The notes under the pieces are model-generated. The model was not told the DNA's origin. It made no database searches and worked only from the letters and a program-made list of their open reading frames with translations. A DNA stretch of 7,231 nucleotides from Kiritimatiellales bacterium (lineage in GTDB: Bacteria > Verrucomicrobiota > Kiritimatiellia > Kiritimatiellales > Pontiellaceae), in contig JAUXGY010000084.1 in assembly GCA_030621805.1 (NCBI GenBank), positions 1 through 7,231 on the forward strand. Reading direction: 5' to 3'. A program made the translations under genes and the position numbers. Position 1 is the stretch's first letter. Each line of letters begins with the position of its first letter. Shown one piece after another: positions 1-6,755 of this stretch.

Positions 1-20
1 ATCTTAAAAGGAGAACGCTA

Positions 21-602
21 ATGCCGCGCAGGATGGTTATAGGAATTTCCGGAGCCAGCGGGGTGATCTATGGAGTCAGGATGCTGGAGCACTTGCGGGA
101 TACCGATTGCGAAACGCATTTGATCATGTCCGATTCCGCCAAGCTCAACATGGCGATTGAAACCAAATACAAAGCCACAGACGTGGAACGCCTGGCCGAT
201 TACGCCTACAAGCCCACGGATATGGCGGCGGCCATCGCAAGTGGCTCCTTTTTGACGGCGGGCATGGTGGTGGCGCCGTGCTCCATAAAAACGCTTTCGG
301 GCATCGCCAATTCCTATGCCGACAACCTGCTGACCCGCGCGGCGGATGTGGCCCTCAAGGAAAAGCGGAAGCTCGTTCTCGTGGTCCGGGAGACGCCGCT
401 GCATAAAGGGCATCTCAATCTAATGGTCACGGCCGCAGATCTGGGCGCCCATATCCTTCCGCCGGTGCCGTCCTTCTACCACATGCCCAAAACGATCGAT
501 GACATCATCGACCAGACCATTGGCAAGATATTCGATTACATGAACATTGATCATGAGCTATTTCGCCGCTGGAAGGGTGTTGAACCTGATTCTGGAAACT
601 AA
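21..602 (+). CDS. ubiX: UbiX/Pad1-type flavin prenyltransferase
   Basis: The 193-residue product makes prenylated FMN by joining a dimethylallyl group to reduced FMN; UbiD-family (de)carboxylases need this cofactor. It is a cytosolic, usually dodecameric enzyme. Family hallmarks are in order: the flavin-binding GISGASG loop (residues 8-14), the APCSIKTLSGIA block (85-96), NLLTRAADV (102-110), the RETPL segment (123-127) and a C-terminal FYHMPKTIDDIID stretch (152-164). Length is normal for UbiX (about 185-210). The ATG at 21 follows AAAAGGAG (6-13) at good spacing. There is no signal peptide. The next gene starts 11 bases downstream, so co-transcription is likely. No UbiD partner is visible in the window; it could lie upstream or elsewhere. 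Membership of the UbiX/Pad1 family is seen directly. Whether it serves ubiquinone synthesis or aromatic catabolism is not decided, and the envelope and sulfatase neighbours lean weakly to catabolism. Confidence 0.95.
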   Translation: MPRRMVIGISGASGVIYGVRMLEHLRDTDCETHLIMSDSAKLNMAIETKYKATDVERLADYAYKPTDMAAAIASGSFLTAGMVVAPCSIKTLSGIANSYADNLLTRAADVALKEKRKLVLVVRETPLHKGHLNLMVTAADLGAHILPPVPSFYHMPKTIDDIIDQTIGKIFDYMNIDHELFRRWKGVEPDSGN

Positions 603-613
603 ATTGGGAATCC

Positions 614-1093
614 ATGAAACGAATCATTTATATTTGGATCGGAATAGGGTTAATGGCGGCCTCTGGATGGGGTGCCGAGCAGGGTGGTGAAGGAGCTGAA
701 AAGGAGCATCACGGCCATAGGCATCATGTTTCGCTCTTCCTTGGCAATACGCACGACCTTCACGGAAACAATGCCTTTACCGTGGGAGTCGACTATGAAT
801 ACCGGCTTAACGATCTTTTCGGCATCGGGGCACTCATCGACCATGCCGGCGAAAACATTAACTCGACGGTCGTAGGCGGAGGGCTATTCATTCATCCATG
901 GCAGGATTTGCGCGTGCTGACGGCCCTCGGTAATGAGCATCAAAGCGGCCATAACGAATTTCTTTTCCGGTTGGGTGCACTATACGATTTCCATATCAAA
1001 GAGTGGTCCATTACTCCCGCCCTCTACATGAATTGGCTTGAAAGTGGCCACCAAAACTGGGTTTCTGGAATTGAACTTGGACGAGGGTTCTAA
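614..1093 (+). CDS. small exported protein with His-rich N-terminus, probable outer-membrane beta-barrel
   Basis: I do not recognise a named family with certainty. The 159-residue product begins with a signal peptide (basic MKR, hydrophobic stretch to about residue 19) and a likely cleavage near A21. Next come an acidic/Gly stretch and a histidine cluster (H32, H33, H35, H37, H38) that could bind metal. The rest alternates hydrophobic and polar residues in short Gly-rich strands (VGVDYEYRL, GIGALIDHAG, VVGGGLFIHP, ITPALYMNWL, WVSGIELGRGF), as in a small eight-strand barrel. It ends in Phe, as many outer-membrane barrels do. Several further His residues lie in the body. The gene is 11 bases after ubiX with only a weak GGGA ribosome site, and 88 bases before the first sulfatase. 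Export is well supported; the barrel fold is inferred from the pattern; a metal-related role is speculation. A heme or metal-responsive porin-like protein is an alternative. Confidence 0.75.
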   Translation: MKRIIYIWIGIGLMAASGWGAEQGGEGAEKEHHGHRHHVSLFLGNTHDLHGNNAFTVGVDYEYRLNDLFGIGALIDHAGENINSTVVGGGLFIHPWQDLRVLTALGNEHQSGHNEFLFRLGALYDFHIKEWSITPALYMNWLESGHQNWVSGIELGRGF

Positions 1094-1181
1094 TTGGACG
1101 TTCGTGTTGTGATGTACAAATAGACGACAAAGGAAACGAGAACGCGGTGTTTCAATCCGTGGAAATAAAAGGAGCAATACC

Positions 1182-2834
1182 ATGAAGAACATGAACCGAT
1201 GGGGTTTTGTTATTTTGGCCGTGACGATGTGCGTCGCATGGGCGGAGGCAAAAGATGCGATCATTCACGATGGCGAATTCAACTACGTGAAGGCTCAGCA
1301 TAAGGAAGCTTGGGCCACGCAAGACCAGGACGTGGATGCCCAGCTGGCGGAAATACGCGAGCGCAACGGCGGGAAGCGGCCGAATATTCTCTACATTCTG
1401 GTTGATGATGTTGGCTTTGGAGATTTCGGGATTCCCGAACTCAACTATGTGCGCGGCACCCAGACGCCCCGCATCAATACGTTGGCAACGGAAGGAATGT
1501 CCTTCATGCGCATGTATACCGAACCCTCCTGCACCCCGACCCGGACTGCCTTTATGACTGGGCGGCACCCGATTCGTACCGGCCTCAAGGAGGTCAAGGT
1601 TGCGCTGGTGGGCGAGGGGCTCCCCGCAAGCGAAGTGACGATTGCGGAGGTACTCTCCGAGGCGGGCTACAACACCGTTCACATTGGCAAATGGCATATG
1701 GGCGATATCGAGGAGTCTTATCCCCATAACCAGGGGTTTGACTTTGCTGCGTTCCCGATGCACCAGCAGGTTCAGCTGGCTTGGATGACGCCGGATGCCG
1801 ACCATGCCAATACGCTGCTGGGCTACATGAATAATTCCTATACCGATAAATTCGCGCTGGATAATAAGTTTAAGCCCACGGGGCTGGTGACCGGCGTTGA
1901 AGCCTATAAAGGTCAACAGGGCGTTGAAGTGGGAATGGCGGCGGGCGAGCAATGGACCCAAGCGAAGTACAATGAAATAAACCAGCGCTATCAAAACCAG
2001 ACGCTCGAACAATTGCGGACACTGTCCAAAAAGGAGGAGCCCTTCTTCCTGCAATACTGGCCGATGATTCCGATCAATGTCGTTCGCGGCGATCGTATGG
2101 AATACAAAACGATTAACGGCGGAACCATCATCGAAAGCATGCAGCAGCTCGACGGCTGGGTGGGCGACCTTCTTGACGAACTCGATACGCTCGGCATCGC
2201 AGACAATACGCTGGTCGTGTTGATGGGAGACAATGGGCCGTTTTTGCGGGGCTATCAGAAAACAACGGGCATGAACGATATGATTTACCGGGGCGGCAAG
2301 ACCGACCATCTCGAAGGCGGCGTGCGTGTTAATGCCTTTGCCCGTTGGCCGGCAGCCATCAAGCCGTCGCTGGCGGGGGACATGATCCATGTCAGCGATT
2401 TATATTCGACCTTTGCCCGGGTGGCAGAGGCCACACAGTATATCCCTACCGATCGGATCATCGACGGAGTCGATCAAACCGCACTCCTGCTGGAAGGGGA
2501 AGGAAATGGGCGGCGCGATTATATCTACATCTACGAAGGTCCGTTGTTGCGCTCCGTCGTTAAGCAAAAATTCAAGATGCACTTGCCGGCTCCCGGAATG
2601 CCGGGTGTAGGCGCACCGGTCTTCGACCTCACCCGCGATCCCCGCGAAATGATGCCTCTGATCGAGGCGGCGCTCTGGTCGGGAGCCAGTTTTCAGGACA
2701 TGGTCAAGCGCCACATGATGGGTATTCAAAAATATCCCCATACCCAAGGCGGCACCGGCAGGCCGTATGAGGGCATCAGTAATCTCCGCCCGGAAAGCAA
2801 AGAAGCCGTGGAAACCTTTGTGTCGTGGCATTAA
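1182..2834 (+). CDS. exported type I sulfatase (arylsulfatase-like), Cys-type formylglycine site
   Basis: The 550-residue enzyme should hydrolyse sulfate esters in the periplasm. A signal peptide covers about residues 1-23 (cleavage after AEA). A family-specific stretch of roughly 45 residues (HDGEFNYVKAQH...) precedes the sulfatase fold. Catalytic landmarks are visible: calcium ligands D75-D76 in ILVDD; the SCTPTRTAFMTGR signature (116-128) with C117 to be oxidised to formylglycine and R121; GKWHMG with K170 and H172; GDNG with D350 and N351; and K373 in GGKTDHLEGG. The histidine usually found in the FF-x(n)-P-H-x-P segment is not seen: the matching stretch is QYWPMIP (291-297), with M295 near the expected place. 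The start follows AAAAGGAG at 7-base spacing. A homologous sulfatase begins at 6922, sharing 22 of 41 residues in the N-terminal stretch. The maturation enzyme is not in the window. The family is certain; the substrate is unknown. Confidence 0.96.
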   Translation: MKNMNRWGFVILAVTMCVAWAEAKDAIIHDGEFNYVKAQHKEAWATQDQDVDAQLAEIRERNGGKRPNILYILVDDVGFGDFGIPELNYVRGTQTPRINTLATEGMSFMRMYTEPSCTPTRTAFMTGRHPIRTGLKEVKVALVGEGLPASEVTIAEVLSEAGYNTVHIGKWHMGDIEESYPHNQGFDFAAFPMHQQVQLAWMTPDADHANTLLGYMNNSYTDKFALDNKFKPTGLVTGVEAYKGQQGVEVGMAAGEQWTQAKYNEINQRYQNQTLEQLRTLSKKEEPFFLQYWPMIPINVVRGDRMEYKTINGGTIIESMQQLDGWVGDLLDELDTLGIADNTLVVLMGDNGPFLRGYQKTTGMNDMIYRGGKTDHLEGGVRVNAFARWPAAIKPSLAGDMIHVSDLYSTFARVAEATQYIPTDRIIDGVDQTALLLEGEGNGRRDYIYIYEGPLLRSVVKQKFKMHLPAPGMPGVGAPVFDLTRDPREMMPLIEAALWSGASFQDMVKRHMMGIQKYPHTQGGTGRPYEGISNLRPESKEAVETFVSWH

Positions 2835-2852
2835 AACAACAAGGAGTATATA

Positions 2853-3518
2853 ATGGAGTTCAGAATTATATCGTTCAGCATTCTCGCCGTCAGCCTGCTG
2901 GCGGGTTGCCAAACTCAGCAGGCATCTGTCGCTAATCCGGCGGGGAGCACGTATCCACCAGCACAAGCCCCCGTTGCACAGGTCCCCGCAGCCCCCGTTG
3001 CTCCGGCACCTGTGCTGAACGCAACCAATTCCGTAACCGTTCCCGCCGGAACTAGGATTTTGGTCGAGACGCTTGACCACCTCGACTCGTCGCGCCAGCG
3101 GGCGGGACACCGTTTCCGTGCCAAATTGGCGGGCGACATGGTGGCCGACGGCAAGGTCGTTGCGCCGGGTGGAAGCATCCTTTACGGCATTTTGGCGGAA
3201 GCCAAGAAGTCGCGCCGTGCCGTCGGGAAAGCCGAGCTGGTGCTCACCTTCACCGACATCACCATCAACGGCCAGTTGGTACCGATTCAGACCAGTGCCA
3301 TTCAGGCCGTAACCGATGCCACCACGAAAAAGAGCGCCAGCCAAGTTGCGCGCGGTGCGGCCATAGGTGGGCTGGCCGACGGATCTAGCGGTGCGAAGAC
3401 TGGGGCGAAGGTTGGAGCCGGGGCGGCGGTCCTTTCGGGAGGAAGCCAAGTCAAGATCCCGGCCAGTACCCTGCTGGAGTTCAGCCTTGTCGTGCCGTTA
3501 ACGGCCTTCGTTCCATAA
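2853..3518 (+). CDS. lipoprotein with Pro/Ala linker and glycine-zipper-like segment
   Basis: A 221-residue predicted lipoprotein: a hydrophobic signal ends in the lipobox LLAGC with the lipidated Cys at 19. Residues 24-56 form a Pro/Ala-rich linker that would let the folded part reach away from the membrane. Residues 60-150 form a compact domain of a type common in envelope proteins of several phyla (TVPAGTRILVETL ... FRAKLAGDMV ... VVAPGGSILYGILAEAKK ... AELVLTFTDITING). Residues 166-198 are rich in Gly/Ala with small-residue spacing, like a glycine zipper. The end (VKIPASTLLEFSLVVPLT, 200-217) resembles the start of the domain (VTVPAGTRILVETL), suggesting an internal repeat. AAGGAG at 2841-2846 sets the start. 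It sits 18 bases after the sulfatase and 13 before the barrel gene, so it is probably translated from the same message. The role is unknown; outer-membrane or periplasmic scaffolding is an inference. Confidence 0.85.
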   Translation: MEFRIISFSILAVSLLAGCQTQQASVANPAGSTYPPAQAPVAQVPAAPVAPAPVLNATNSVTVPAGTRILVETLDHLDSSRQRAGHRFRAKLAGDMVADGKVVAPGGSILYGILAEAKKSRRAVGKAELVLTFTDITINGQLVPIQTSAIQAVTDATTKKSASQVARGAAIGGLADGSSGAKTGAKVGAGAAVLSGGSQVKIPASTLLEFSLVVPLTAFVP

Positions 3519-3531
3519 CTGAAGAAAATAA

Positions 3532-4338
3532 ATGGAGAAAATGATGAAGATGAAGACCATAGCCTTATGTGCTGTTGCCGCCCTTGCGGCACTGAGCACT
3601 CAGGCTCAAATGACCGATGAAGAAAAAGCGCTCAAGATGGCTGAGGCCGCGCAGAACCCGCTGGCCTCGATGATCAGCCTGCCGTTCCAGAACAATACCA
3701 CCTTTGGCGGGAACGACGGCGACTATGTCAACGTGCTCAACATTCAGCCGGTATGGCCTTTTCATATTTCCGAGGATTGGAACCTGATTACGCGCACCGT
3801 TATTCCGGTGGTCAGCCAGTCTGTGAACGGGAACGAGCAAACCGGTCTGGGCGACACCGTTTTCACCGGGTGGCTTTCGCCGTCGAAGTCCTCCATTAGC
3901 AATGTGGTGTGGGGCGTCGGCCCTGTACTCAACTTGCCGACCACCACAAAAGATGGGCTTGGCGCGGATCAATGGGGCGGCGGCATCTCCGCCGTTGGGG
4001 TGTGGATTAAGGACAGGTGGGTCGCTGGCGGGCTGATTAATAATATCTGGGGCTTTGAGAAAACCCATGAGCTCAATTCGCTCATGATCCAGTATTTCGT
4101 CAACTATAACCTCGATCACGGCTGGTATATCGTTTCCGCCCCGATCAACACCGCCAACTGGAACGCTCCTCAGAACCAGCGCTGGGTCATCCCCCTCGGC
4201 GGCGGCGTAGGCAAGATCGTTAAAATCGGAAAGCTGCCGGTCAACATTAATGCCCAGCTCTACTACAACATCGAAAAACCCGACGGCATGGGCGACTACA
4301 CCGCCCGTCTCCAGCTCCAGTTCATGTTCCCGAAATAA
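3532..4338 (+). CDS. outer-membrane beta-barrel, MetA-pathway/'neuromedin U'-like transporter family
   Basis: The 268-residue product has an N-terminal signal peptide (cleavage near STQA-Q, residue 25-26). Its body matches the family often annotated as 'neuromedin U' or transporter, related to the MetA-pathway-of-phenol-degradation barrels. Typical landmarks are NPLASMISLPFQNN (42-55), VLNIQPVWPF near 68-77, EDWNLITRTVIPV (81-93), GLGDT (105-109), WGVGPVLNLPT (127-137), QWGGGISAVGV (147-157), NIWGF (171-175), WVIPLGGGVGKIVKIGK (218-234) and a terminal FMFPK. Such barrels are placed in the outer membrane and thought to pass small hydrophobic or aromatic compounds, but transport is proven for few. 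In-frame ATGs at 3532, 3541, 3544 and 3550 make the start uncertain: a GGAG at 3534-3537 would best serve the ATG at 3544, while the first ATG has only a weak GAAG upstream. The signal peptide is present in all choices. It lies between two lipoprotein genes, 13 bases from each. Confidence 0.9.
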   Translation: MEKMMKMKTIALCAVAALAALSTQAQMTDEEKALKMAEAAQNPLASMISLPFQNNTTFGGNDGDYVNVLNIQPVWPFHISEDWNLITRTVIPVVSQSVNGNEQTGLGDTVFTGWLSPSKSSISNVVWGVGPVLNLPTTTKDGLGADQWGGGISAVGVWIKDRWVAGGLINNIWGFEKTHELNSLMIQYFVNYNLDHGWYIVSAPINTANWNAPQNQRWVIPLGGGVGKIVKIGKLPVNINAQLYYNIEKPDGMGDYTARLQLQFMFPK

Positions 4339-4351
4339 AATAAGGAAGAAC

Positions 4352-5830
4352 ATGAACATCAGACGAACTATTCCACTGCTTCTTTCGCTTGCCGTTGTGT
4401 TCCTGCTTACTTTGCTGGGCGCGTGTACCTCTATTCCGGTTGAAGAGCGTGCTGAGGTTCGAGCAGAAATCGAGCGTGATGCGGCGAAAACCCTTGTGCG
4501 CATGATGGAGGAGGATCCGGAATTCAAGAAACAATTGACGTCGGCGACGGGTTGCTTTGTTAGCAGTGTTTCAGCAAAAAAAGTACCCGTCGTGGGTAGA
4601 GGGCATGGTCTTGGCGTTCTGTATGACCGAGAAACCGGAAGCAGTACCTATATGAACATTACCCGTGCCGATCTGGGTGCGGGCTTGGGAGCGGGGCAGT
4701 TCGGGGTTGTGGTTTTGTTCGAGAACCGCGAGACGCTAGAAGAGTTCCGAGGCGGGATTAGGAAAATGGGGCTGGGTTCGGAAACCGTCGTTAAGTCGCG
4801 TAGCAAGAGTTTTCAGTCGGCGTCAGGCAAAGGCTATTCGACCCATTTCATATCCGATTCCGGAGTGGCGCTAACCGCGAGCGCGCGGGTAACGCGGCTC
4901 TCGGTTAACGAGGATTTAACCGGGAATGCCGTTTCCGAGGTGGGACTCCCAAACATTGGTTTCGACAGGTCCGATGATCCCGGAGATTCCGCCCCGAGGA
5001 TTTGGGAGCACAAGCTGCCCTTTTTTGCGCAAGCGATCATCGATGAAGGCTATGACCTGCCGCTGCCCTATGGCATTGGGGTGACCTATGCCAATGTTAA
5101 GCAGTCAATGTTTCTCGAGGATCTCGCAATTGGGTTCAACGGGGATGAGATTGTGCCCTTCGAGTTTATTGCTTTCGACAACGCGGAAGCGCACAACGAG
5201 ACCGTTCAGGTGATGCTCGATGCCTGGGTTTTGCCGTTCATGAATGTTTTTGCCATGTTTGGAACCTTGGAAGGCGATGCCCCGCTGGATGTTTTGGTGG
5301 ATGGCAATACGATGCTGGATCATTTAGGGATTGATTGTTCAGTGCCCCCTCCGAGTCCACTCTGCCCCATATTGAAAGATAAGGACTACACGCTCTCACT
5401 CACCGCGCCCTTTTCCGGACAAACCTATGGATTGGGTACCACACTGGCCGGAGGGTGGGGCAATTGGTTTGTCGCGATCCCGGGAACAATCACCTATGCC
5501 GATATGGATGGAACCAGCACAGATGGGTTAGCCATTACGGTGACGCCCCGTGTGGGACGGGTCGTGAATATGGGCCGAGGCGGAAATCTGGCCCTCTTCG
5601 TAGGCGGAAATTATCTTTATGCGGATTTTACGGTGGTCGGCACGATCGTCGTGCCGGAATTGAATGACTTGACGATCGACTATACGCTTGAACAGAAAAA
5701 CAAGGACCCGTGGAATGGGGTGCTAGGCCTGAATTGGGACATCAATAAGAATATCTCCTGGATGATTGAATATAATGGATTTGTCGGCTCTCGAACCGCT
5801 TTCATAACGGGGGCGACTTGGCGTTTTTAA
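4352..5830 (+). CDS. lipoprotein fusing a SYLF/Ysc84-like domain to a C-terminal outer-membrane barrel
   Basis: I start this 492-residue product at the ATG at 4352, after AAGGAAG; the longer in-frame ATG at 4250 lies inside the preceding gene and would bury the signal. The signal ends in LLGAC with a candidate lipidated Cys at 25. Residues 30-62 are charged and probably helical. Residues 66-185 resemble a SYLF/Ysc84 domain: GRGHGLGVLYDRETG (82-96), a Gly-rich DLGAGLGAGQFGVVVLFENRETLEEF (108-132), and a later GVALTASARV strand. From about 219 the sequence changes to barrel-like strands (LPLPYGIGVTYANV, FVAIPGTITYADMDG, LAITVTPRVGRVVNM, LALFVGGNYLYADFTVV, WNGVLGLNWDINKNISWMIEYN) and ends in TWRF, as outer-membrane barrels do. 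C329 and C338 flank a Pro-rich loop and might form a disulfide. SYLF domains bind lipids in other proteins. Function here is unknown; the domain split is my reading, and the SYLF call is moderate. Confidence 0.85.
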   Translation: MNIRRTIPLLLSLAVVFLLTLLGACTSIPVEERAEVRAEIERDAAKTLVRMMEEDPEFKKQLTSATGCFVSSVSAKKVPVVGRGHGLGVLYDRETGSSTYMNITRADLGAGLGAGQFGVVVLFENRETLEEFRGGIRKMGLGSETVVKSRSKSFQSASGKGYSTHFISDSGVALTASARVTRLSVNEDLTGNAVSEVGLPNIGFDRSDDPGDSAPRIWEHKLPFFAQAIIDEGYDLPLPYGIGVTYANVKQSMFLEDLAIGFNGDEIVPFEFIAFDNAEAHNETVQVMLDAWVLPFMNVFAMFGTLEGDAPLDVLVDGNTMLDHLGIDCSVPPPSPLCPILKDKDYTLSLTAPFSGQTYGLGTTLAGGWGNWFVAIPGTITYADMDGTSTDGLAITVTPRVGRVVNMGRGGNLALFVGGNYLYADFTVVGTIVVPELNDLTIDYTLEQKNKDPWNGVLGLNWDINKNISWMIEYNGFVGSRTAFITGATWRF

Positions 5831-5875
5831 AGCTGGACGCAACCCCGCACGGGAGCGGAGGATAATACGAACTAC

Positions 5876-5880
5876 AGGAG
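5876..5880 (+). promoter_or_regulatory. ribosome binding site AGGAG that decides the start of the next gene
   Basis: AGGAG abuts the ATG at 5881 with no spacer, which is unsuitable for that codon. The in-frame ATG at 5887 has a 6-base spacer and the one at 5890 a 9-base spacer. I therefore start the gene at 5887; only a few residues ahead of the signal peptide are affected. Confidence 0.7.
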
Positions 5881-5886
5881 ATGCGA

Positions 5887-6342
5887 ATGATGAAGCAGGA
5901 TCGAAAAAAAGCAGCGAAGATCGTGGGCGGTATGCTTTGCCTAACGCTGGCTTTGGCAAGTCTGACGGGCTGCAAATCGACAGATCAGCAGTTGGGTCTG
6001 AATCCAGAGCGGGTGGACAAGACCCGAGCGGCCATCGCGTCGGAAATCCCAGATGCGGAACGTCAGCAGGCGATGCTTGCTGTGGTTGCAGACTTTGAGG
6101 CAGAGGCGCAGTCGATCGTGATCGAAGTGAAGGCGCTGCGGGCAAATATTGTCGAGGCGAATCGTGACTACGACACCCCGCGCGAGCAGTTGCAAAAACT
6201 GTATGACGGGCTTGGGGTTCAACTGGAGCGCTTGGGCAATACCACGAAAGTGCACAGCTTAAAATTACGCACGCTCTGTTCCGAAGAGGAGTGGGAAATG
6301 ATTTTTGACCACGACGACGATGCCGTCGAATTTAACTTTTAA
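5887..6342 (+). CDS. small lipoprotein with helical/coiled-coil body and C-terminal EEW motif
   Basis: No named family is recognised. Starting at 5887 the product is 151 residues; an in-frame ATG at 5881 would add two. A basic N-terminus and hydrophobic segment lead to the lipobox SLTGC with the lipidated Cys at 29, so the protein should be a membrane-anchored lipoprotein. The rest is rich in Glu, Arg, Gln, Ala and Leu with few Pro or Gly, which suggests long helices, perhaps a coiled coil. It ends with SEEEWEMIF (132-140) and an acidic HDDDAVEFNF tail. The next gene's product matches it without gaps from a YD pair to the EEW motif: 41 residues lie between Tyr and Trp in both, and the segment before is also alike (IVEANRDYD versus LVEVHGEYD). 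The two are probably an old tandem duplication that works together. The stop TAA overlaps the next gene's ribosome site, hinting at coupled translation. Confidence 0.85.
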   Translation: MMKQDRKKAAKIVGGMLCLTLALASLTGCKSTDQQLGLNPERVDKTRAAIASEIPDAERQQAMLAVVADFEAEAQSIVIEVKALRANIVEANRDYDTPREQLQKLYDGLGVQLERLGNTTKVHSLKLRTLCSEEEWEMIFDHDDDAVEFNF

Positions 6343-6347
6343 GGAGG
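6341..6347 (+). promoter_or_regulatory. strong ribosome binding site AAGGAGG overlapping a stop codon
   Basis: AAGGAGG shares its first two bases with the TAA stop of the upstream lipoprotein gene and lies 6 bases before the ATG at 6354. This arrangement favours reinitiation, so the two small proteins may be made in linked amounts. Confidence 0.8.
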
Positions 6348-6353
6348 CACACC

Positions 6354-6755
6354 ATGATTTGGGGAACACTAGCAGTACTCATTATTCTTTTTAGCGGCGG
6401 AAGCCTGGAGTTTTATCTCACGAACCTGAAGAAACCTGTAAAGGAACACGTGCAGGACAAGGCGTGTCAGGAAATTATTATCGATACCAGCAAGGCTCTC
6501 GCTAAAGACCTCCAGACATTGGGAGAAGAGGTAAATGGCCACTTCGAGGATTTGGTCGAAGTCCATGGCGAATACGACTCCGTTGCAAGCGACTTCGACG
6601 AGGTCGTTGCAGAACTAAAGGCCGATCAGAAAGAGTTGTCGCGCCTAGTTCTCGATGCGCGTGATACCATGCACGACCAGATGACGAAGGAGGAGTGGGA
6701 AGCGGTATTCGCAGAATGCCCCATCACAGTTGCGGGGAAGGGGGGTACAGAATAA
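6354..6755 (+). CDS. small membrane-anchored helical protein, paralogue of the preceding lipoprotein
   Basis: The 133-residue product has one hydrophobic N-terminal segment (about residues 2-16, WGTLAVLIILFSGG) without a lipobox or a clear signal-peptidase site, so it is probably an N-terminal membrane anchor. It is followed by a charged helical region (about 25-110, many Glu, Asp, Lys, Leu and Val), TKEEWEAVF (111-119) and a short Gly-rich end. The YD (74-75) to EEW block aligns without gaps with the upstream lipoprotein. A lone Cys at 38 and another at 122 are present. Similar small helical proteins with a T/S-x-EEW motif are known only as hypothetical to me. The likely topology is a soluble helical part in the periplasm, with a partner anchored by lipid. 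The stop codon lies inside the left arm of the inverted repeat at 6745-6820. Function is unknown. Confidence 0.85.
   Translation: MIWGTLAVLIILFSGGSLEFYLTNLKKPVKEHVQDKACQEIIIDTSKALAKDLQTLGEEVNGHFEDLVEVHGEYDSVASDFDEVVAELKADQKELSRLVLDARDTMHDQMTKEEWEAVFAECPITVAGKGGTE

Noticed and set aside
1094..1122. Possible promoter (TTGGAC then TACAAA) before the first sulfatase
   Set aside because: The -35 match is poor and the spacing is about 15 bases; I cannot separate it from chance.
1152..2390. 412-residue open frame on the minus strand
   Set aside because: It lies antisense to the sulfatase, whose motifs are unmistakable. The minus product shows no recognisable domain or plausible signal and has no good ribosome site; it is a shadow.
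2400..3449. 349-residue open frame on the minus strand
   Set aside because: It runs across the end of the sulfatase and most of the lipoprotein gene, both well supported on the plus strand. Its composition (Arg/His/Gly-rich) is typical of an antisense reading.
4250..4351. Upstream extension of the SYLF-barrel gene from an ATG inside the barrel gene
   Set aside because: It would add 34 Ser/Thr-rich residues before a clear lipoprotein signal and has no ribosome site, whereas the ATG at 4352 has AAGGAAG in place.
3565..4527. 320-residue open frame on the minus strand
   Set aside because: It is antisense to the conserved barrel gene and the start of the SYLF-barrel gene; no family features are visible.
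5850..5862. Small GC-rich palindrome (CCCG-CA-CGGG) after the SYLF-barrel gene
   Set aside because: The 2-base loop and 4-bp stem, with no T run after it, do not make a credible terminator.
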